From positions 1,550,001-1,614,000 of the forward strand of contig NZ_CP102602.1 in NCBI RefSeq assembly GCF_024707485.1: a stretch of DNA of 64,000 nt, written 5' to 3'. The notes beneath the pieces are model-generated. The model did no database searches, was not told the DNA's origin, and worked only from the letters and a program-made list of their open reading frames with translations. Positions 59,804 through 64,000 of this stretch are shown piece by piece. Position 1 is the first letter of the stretch. Each line of letters begins with the position of its first letter. This stretch comes from Thermococcus thermotolerans. Lineage in GTDB: Archaea; Methanobacteriota_B; Thermococci; Thermococcales; Thermococcaceae. The position numbers and the translations under genes were made by a program.

Positions 59804-60361
59804 TTGAGGGAAGTTCTAATTATCACCGAGCCCGAAAAGGTCAAGGTTCTCTCCGAGGAGACGCGCTTTAAAATCCTTCAACTGCTCAGAGACAGACCAA
59901 TGACGATCAACGAGCTCAGCGACGCCATAGGGAAGGACAGAACGACCATATACAGGCACGTGAAGATGCTTGAATCAGCGGGCCTCGTGGAGGAGCTGGA
60001 GATTCACGGGAACGAGAGGGTCTACGCAAGGGCTGCGAGGATATTCCTCATAAAAGCAGACCCGGATGAGAGCATCGAGGAGTTCAGACAGGCGTACCTG
60101 CAGGTTGAGGCAGAGAAACTTGTCCAGATTCTGGAGAAGGCAGGATTCCGGATAGAGGACAGGGAGATGCTCAAGAAACTGGCGAAGGAAGTCCTGAACG
60201 AGATAGAGCTCAACTCCCAGCCCATAATCAAAATGATATCCCAGGCCGACGTTGACCTCACGGAGATAGAGCTCTTCCATCTCCTCAACATGCTGGTCTT
60301 CCTCCAGAGCTGCGAACTCTGTGAGAAGGCAAAGGAAGTGAGAAAGCTGGTTGGGTTCTAA
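59804..60361 (+). CDS. ArsR-like winged-helix transcriptional regulator
   Basis: 185 residues. EPEKVKVLSEETRFKILQLL and MTINELSDAIGKDRTTIYRH form the HTH, with wing GNERVYARAARIFLI; the helical C-terminal half contains CELCEKAKEVRKL with a CxxC pair near residue 170 that could bind metal or form a disulphide. TTG 59804 is the start: GGAGGAGT precedes it, and it lies one base after the DUF211 stop. It is a paralogue of the regulator at 58897. Confidence 0.87.
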   Translation: MREVLIITEPEKVKVLSEETRFKILQLLRDRPMTINELSDAIGKDRTTIYRHVKMLESAGLVEELEIHGNERVYARAARIFLIKADPDESIEEFRQAYLQVEAEKLVQILEKAGFRIEDREMLKKLAKEVLNEIELNSQPIIKMISQADVDLTEIELFHLLNMLVFLQSCELCEKAKEVRKLVGF

Positions 60362-60453
60362 ATTTTTTACTCACCTAACATGAAACATGACGTTTCGTTT
60401 TTGGCCCCGATTATAATGAACAATTACGCTCCTTAATGTACATTAGCGATAAA

Positions 60454-60462
60454 GCTTAAATA
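60454..60462 (+). promoter_or_regulatory. TATA box of the alpha-amylase gene
   Basis: GCGATAAAGCTTAAATAT includes a BRE-like AAAG and the TATA element CTTAAATAT; the transcript start is expected near 60484, 23 nt before the start codon. Confidence 0.65.
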
Positions 60463-60479
60463 TTTCACCATCGGTGATA
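60463..60479. promoter_or_regulatory. TGM operator (11 of 12 bases) at the alpha-amylase promoter
   Basis: TTTCAC-CATCG-GTGATA matches TATCAC-N5-GTGATA except for one base. It lies immediately downstream of the TATA box, the position for repression by TrmBL1/Tgr when maltodextrin is lacking. Confidence 0.82.
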
Positions 60480-60506
60480 TATTATGACCACCCGGTGGTG
60501 ATTGCC

Positions 60507-61880
60507 ATGGCCAGGAAAGTGTTGGTTGCACTTCTCGTACTTCTGGTATTTCTCAGCGTCTCGGCAGTTCCGGCAAAGGCGGAAACCCTTGAGAACGGCG
60601 GCGTTATAATGCAGGCCTTCTACTGGGACGTTCCCATGGGCGGTATCTGGTGGGACACGATAGCCCAGAAGATACCGGACTGGGCGAGCGCCGGGATTTC
60701 GGCGATATGGATTCCTCCCGCGAGCAAGGGCATGAGCGGAGGTTACTCGATGGGCTACGACCCCTACGACTACTTCGACCTCGGCGAGTACTACCAGAAA
60801 GGAACGGTGGAGACGAGGTTCGGCTCGAAGCGGGAACTCATAAACATGATAAACACCGCCCACGCCTACGGTATGAAGGTGATAGCGGACATAGTCATCA
60901 ACCACCGCGCCGGCGGCGACCTGGAGTGGAACCCCTTCGTGAACGACTACACCTGGACCGACTTCTCGAAGGTCGCGTCGGGCAAGTACACGGCCAACTA
61001 CCTTGACTTCCACCCGAACGAGCTCCACGCGGGCGATTCCGGAACATTCGGAGGCTACCCAGACATATGCCACGACAAGAGCTGGGACCAGTACTGGCTC
61101 TGGGCGAGCAGCGAAAGCTACGCGGCTTATCTCAGGAGCATCGGCATCGACGCCTGGCGCTTCGACTACGTCAAGGGCTACGCTCCCTGGGTCGTCAAGG
61201 ACTGGCTGGACTGGTGGGGAGGCTGGGCAGTTGGAGAGTACTGGGACACCAACGTTGATGCCCTTCTCAACTGGGCCTACGCGAGCGGTGCCAAGGTCTT
61301 CGACTTCCCGCTCTACTACAAGATGGACGAGGCCTTCGATAACAACAATATCCCAGCACTTGTCGATGCCCTCAGATACGGACAGACCGTGGTCAGCCGC
61401 GACCCGTTCAAGGCGGTGACTTTCGTAGCAAACCACGACACCGACATAATCTGGAACAAGTACCCGGCCTACGCCTTCATCCTCACCTACGAGGGTCAGC
61501 CCATGATATTCTACAGGGACTATGAGGAGTGGCTCAACAAGGACAGGCTCAGGAACCTCATCTGGATACACGACAACCTCGCGGGAGGGAGCACCGACAT
61601 CGTTTACTACGACAGCGACGAGCTTATTTTCGTGAGAAACGGCTACGGGAACAAGCCGGGACTGATAACCTACATCAACCTCGGCCCAAGCAGGGTCGGA
61701 AGGTGGGTCTACGTCCCGAAGTTCGCCGGCTCGTGCATACACGAATACACCGGCAACCTCGGCGGCTGGGTGGACAAGTACGTCTCCTCCAGCGGCTGGG
61801 TCTACCTTGAGGCCCCGGCCCACGACCCGGCCAACGGCCAGTACGGCTACTCCGTCTGGAGCTACTGTGGGGTGGGCTGA
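60507..61880 (+). CDS. Extracellular alpha-amylase (GH13)
   Basis: Cleaves internal alpha-1,4 bonds of starch outside the cell. The 457-residue protein starts with signal peptide [19 protein letters not shown] (cut near residue 25). The GH13 conserved regions are [19 protein letters not shown] (nucleophile Asp), WAVGEYWD (acid/base Glu) and FVANHDTD (Asp). A C-terminal beta domain with GSCIHEYTG and SYCGVG could form a disulphide. It closely resembles the Thermococcus/Pyrococcus secreted amylases. ATG 60507 follows GGTGGTGATTGCC; the longer frame from 60474 would start inside the TGM operator. Confidence 0.96.
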   Translation: MARKVLVALLVLLVFLSVSAVPAKAETLENGGVIMQAFYWDVPMGGIWWDTIAQKIPDWASAGISAIWIPPASKGMSGGYSMGYDPYDYFDLGEYYQKGTVETRFGSKRELINMINTAHAYGMKVIADIVINHRAGGDLEWNPFVNDYTWTDFSKVASGKYTANYLDFHPNELHAGDSGTFGGYPDICHDKSWDQYWLWASSESYAAYLRSIGIDAWRFDYVKGYAPWVVKDWLDWWGGWAVGEYWDTNVDALLNWAYASGAKVFDFPLYYKMDEAFDNNNIPALVDALRYGQTVVSRDPFKAVTFVANHDTDIIWNKYPAYAFILTYEGQPMIFYRDYEEWLNKDRLRNLIWIHDNLAGGSTDIVYYDSDELIFVRNGYGNKPGLITYINLGPSRVGRWVYVPKFAGSCIHEYTGNLGGWVDKYVSSSGWVYLEAPAHDPANGQYGYSVWSYCGVG

Positions 61881-61916
61881 GGCCACACCCCAGCTGTTTC
61901 TATTCTTCTCGTCTGT

Positions 61917-62291
61917 TTACGACGACACTTGATTGGCTCCCTTTCTCGCGAATCCTGGCCAGAGAAACTCAAAAATCCCACTGAGAAGCCAGGCCGTGAA
62001 GAACATCATCATTTCCTTGGAGACCCCATAGACGCTCTCTTCAAGGAGCAGGTACTCCGCCCTAACGAGAACCACCAAAGCAGTATACAGAAGGACATTC
62101 CGTAGTAAAAAGGCCCCCTCCAGTTTTCCGTTCCGGAACTCCCAGGCGCGGGGGAGGAGGGCACCCGCGATCCAGAGAAGTACTAGAACGAGCATCGTCT
62201 CAGGAGAAAACCCTCTAACCACGAGGACAGCTACCGCAAGGATAACGGCCGAAACCGAGATAAGCACCCGAACCGCGTTTTCGGAGGCCAT
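61917..62291 (-). CDS. Hypothetical membrane protein
   Basis: 124 residues with about four hydrophobic segments (8-26, 30-46, 60-80, 92-112). No family is recognised. ATG 62291 follows GGTGATGAAAA. It is the last of three small membrane-protein genes in one direction, with short gaps; the first (62738) has a similar size and topology, suggesting related or paralogous proteins. Confidence 0.72.
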   Translation of the reverse strand: MASENAVRVLISVSAVILAVAVLVVRGFSPETMLVLVLLWIAGALLPRAWEFRNGKLEGAFLLRNVLLYTALVVLVRAEYLLLEESVYGVSKEMMMFFTAWLLSGIFEFLWPGFARKGANQVSS

Positions 62292-62312
62292 TTTTCATCA
62301 CCCGTCGTTTTT

Positions 62313-62717
62313 TTAGTATTTGTGACCTGCCCTATTATTATCCACAAGGCCAAGCGTTTTTTCAGCCCCTCGAGCCAGCCCAACCCTAAAGAGCAGGAGT
62401 GTCCAGAGGAGCGAGATTACCGCGGTGGAGTACGGATAAAACCCGAAAACCCACACGAAAACATTAGACGCCGGAACCACCCCGGAGAACACGAACCACA
62501 GACTGCTCTCCAGCGAGCAGTACTCCGAATCCCTGTAGGCGGAGCACATGAGCCACATCAGGGCCGGGAAGGCCAACCAGTAAAAACCCGTGACAAGAAG
62601 GGCCTCAGGACAAAACCCATCACTTCCAAAGTACCCACCGAGGAGTGCCAGGGCCAGCTTGGCAATCCACCAGCGCAAAAATAAGATGAAAGGAACTTCA
62701 GTTCCGTAGAGCCTCAT
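62313..62717 (-). CDS. Hypothetical membrane protein
   Basis: 134 residues with about four hydrophobic segments, and cysteines in a short extracytoplasmic-type loop (AYRDSEYCSLESSLW). No family is recognised. ATG 62717 follows GGTGGTGAAA and is preferred over the frame start at 62735. It is the middle gene of the three-gene set. Confidence 0.72.
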   Translation of the reverse strand: MRLYGTEVPFILFLRWWIAKLALALLGGYFGSDGFCPEALLVTGFYWLAFPALMWLMCSAYRDSEYCSLESSLWFVFSGVVPASNVFVWVFGFYPYSTAVISLLWTLLLFRVGLARGAEKTLGLVDNNRAGHKY

Positions 62718-62737
62718 TTTCACCACCTTTAGCACCC

Positions 62738-63169
62738 TTAGCCAAATTCCATCCTGAATATCCTCTCTTTTTCCTCTTTGCTGAGGGGATAACCGGCATC
62801 GGTGAGGAGCTTTGCCGCCAGCAGTGCAAAGAGAACGCCTGCCGGGCCAAGGAGTATCAGGTTTCCATCGAACCAGCTTCCCAGTATTGCGGCGGTTATT
62901 GGTATGAACCCTATCATATAGCGCGCCATCAGGAGGTTGTTAGCTATTCTGTCAGCATCTCTTGGAGGATACACCTTTGACAGCGTTTGCCACTCCGCTC
63001 GATACAGGTATAAAATGATTGGGGTCATCGCAAGCAACCACAGGATGCCATACTGCAAACTCTTCTCAGGGATCGCGTACTTTCCAAAGATTACAAATAA
63101 TATCTCTGCCGCAACCAACCGTGTAAGAAAATTATGGATGAACTTTCTGTTGTGAATGTACTCCCTCAT
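62738..63169 (-). CDS. Hypothetical membrane protein
   Basis: 143 residues with four hydrophobic segments (about 15-30, 40-55, 85-105, 108-122) and a charged C-terminal tail (PLSKEEKERIFRMEFG). Three consecutive ATG codons (63175, 63172, 63169) follow GGGGGT; the third has the best spacing. No family is recognised. Confidence 0.7.
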   Translation of the reverse strand: MREYIHNRKFIHNFLTRLVAAEILFVIFGKYAIPEKSLQYGILWLLAMTPIILYLYRAEWQTLSKVYPPRDADRIANNLLMARYMIGFIPITAAILGSWFDGNLILLGPAGVLFALLAAKLLTDAGYPLSKEEKERIFRMEFG

Positions 63170-63298
63170 CATCATACCCCCAAGTTTAACACAGGAAATT
63201 AAAAGCAAAAGAGCTTTAAGTATCTTCACCACTTCTGAATGCTGTGTGATGTGGGGCATATTCCTCTAAAACACCCAGGATTAGGAGGATCTGTGACC

Positions 63299-64000
63299 TC
63301 AGGATACGCACTGTATGACATTATTTGCCTCTCCCGTGGTAGACTTATCCCAACCTTTGATTCCTGTGACCGATCCTATTAACTCTCCAATGCTCCATGA
63401 AACTATTCCTGATAAAATCTTTACCCCTGTTGTTCCAAATACCCTAACCGCAATCTGTTCTGGGAAAAATAATGAGACTGCGACCCTTCCAACTGCGTTA
63501 AGAGCACTCCCCCAACTGTACGTGTGAATATAGTACATGACTGTTGTCAATTTGAGTCCCTGATACTCAGGTTTAGGTCTGACACCGATGTATATATACC
63601 CGCTCGAAACGTCATCATCAACTGGGATTTTTATCCTTAAGAACTTGAATTCGTGTCCACCAATTATCTTGGACTTAATATCAACTCCAAGAATAACCGG
63701 CCGACCCACTGAACCATCAGATGGGTAAGTTATAACATCTGGAGTTTCATTCTCATAAAATATGTCATCCCAATGGCCGTCTTTGAGACGGATTTGCCAA
63801 GGTATTGTTATCGTTATGTAATCAGAGGACCCATCCAATAGTTTCTCAGTATGGTCCCATTCCCAGTGATACGCTAGGTATATCCTACCCTTGTATACAT
63901 AAAAGAGATACGGTTCAACACTAAGATGAAGCTCACTCTTGTCTCCGAATATCGTAGGCTGTATTGGCGTTTCTGCTAATGGTGCAGCCATCGCACTTCC
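63299..64000 (-). CDS. Hypothetical protein truncated at its N-terminus by the window edge
   Basis: The frame is open from base 64000 to its stop at 63299, giving 233 residues. It is beta-rich (HLSVEPYLFYVYKGRIYLAYHWEWDH, SDYITITIPWQIRLKDGHWD) with a conspicuous C-terminal hydrophobic region (ALNAVGRVAVSLFFPEQIAVRVFG and ILSGIVSWSIGELIGSVTG). It is AT-richer than its neighbours. It looks like the end of a secreted or surface protein; the family is not recognised. An internal ATG at 63991 exists but there is no reason to think it is the start. Confidence 0.65.
   Translation of the reverse strand, partial: GSAMAAPLAETPIQPTIFGDKSELHLSVEPYLFYVYKGRIYLAYHWEWDHTEKLLDGSSDYITITIPWQIRLKDGHWDDIFYENETPDVITYPSDGSVGRPVILGVDIKSKIIGGHEFKFLRIKIPVDDDVSSGYIYIGVRPKPEYQGLKLTTVMYYIHTYSWGSALNAVGRVAVSLFFPEQIAVRVFGTTGVKILSGIVSWSIGELIGSVTGIKGWDKSTTGEANNVIQCVS

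Noticed and set aside
60465-61886. A 473-codon open frame on the minus strand opposite the alpha-amylase
   Set aside because: It is an antisense shadow of a GC-rich gene; the plus frame has a signal peptide, catalytic residues and promoter. The minus frame has valine-rich, low-meaning sequence.

Overview
The window looks like a chromosome segment of a hyperthermophilic euryarchaeon of the order Thermococcales, most likely a Thermococcus. This rests on gene content: a GH57 4-alpha-glucanotransferase of the T. litoralis type, a Pfu-type M32 carboxypeptidase, Pcp, an ADP-forming acyl-CoA synthetase alpha subunit, an extracellular GH13 amylase, DUF257-type proteins, and Thermococcales Glycolytic Motif (TGM) sites at starch genes. 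It also rests on gene signals: archaeal TATA boxes about 25 bp before inferred transcript starts, strong GGTGAT/GGAGG ribosome sites, and some leaderless starts. No tRNA, rRNA, CRISPR array or intact transposon was seen.

Layout. 1-2584: a truncated gene, the tRNA thiolase TtuA, a DUF257-type protein and a membrane protein. 2658-8160: a starch locus, with the glucanotransferase and, divergently, a 1138-residue secreted protein built from four DOMON-like/carbohydrate-binding modules; the region between them carries one perfect and one degenerate TGM. 8229-13142: polyprenol kinase-like protein, HAD phosphatase, small membrane protein, Na+/H+ antiporter, MfnA-type decarboxylase and a CDF metal exporter with a palindromic operator candidate. 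13274-13421: two tandem C/D box sRNA genes, each with its own promoter. 13573-19645: a surface-glycan cluster (sulfotransferase, three GT2 glycosyltransferases, two alkaline-phosphatase-superfamily enzymes). 19694-31902: mostly housekeeping (site-2 protease, NcsA-like thiolase, DUF460 nuclease, Pcp, FAD reductase, M32 carboxypeptidase, PfkB kinase) plus a vapBC pair beside a decayed DUF433 gene. 31899-35835: a MoxR/DUF58/DUF4129 operon. 37307-43586: a Tad-like secretion or pilus operon without a visible pilin. 43679-49864: TIGR04076 protein, YlqF-type GTPase, Trm14, OPT transporter and a fumarylacetoacetase-family enzyme.

50913-53840 is a visibly AT-richer island and the most interesting part. 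It holds a short three-gene operon: a 50-residue SMP-like protein, a prokaryotic viperin, and a DEDD-fold exonuclease-like protein. The first two overlap by ATGA, the second and third by 11 bp. A winged-helix protein gene is divergent to it. I read this as a candidate antiviral nucleotide-analogue system in which a 3'-5' exonuclease is coupled to the viperin.

53859-64000: a secreted M1-like metalloprotease, TrpRS, a PIN-toxin remnant, the acyl-CoA synthetase alpha subunit, an ArsR-DUF211-ArsR trio, the TGM-controlled alpha-amylase, three small membrane proteins and a truncated secreted-type gene at the edge.

The starch genes form one functional theme: secreted amylase and binding protein outside, glucanotransferase inside, under a common TrmBL1/Tgr-type signal. 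Starts were moved downstream of the longest open frame wherever a ribosome site and known homologues argued for it. All statements about GC content are by eye.
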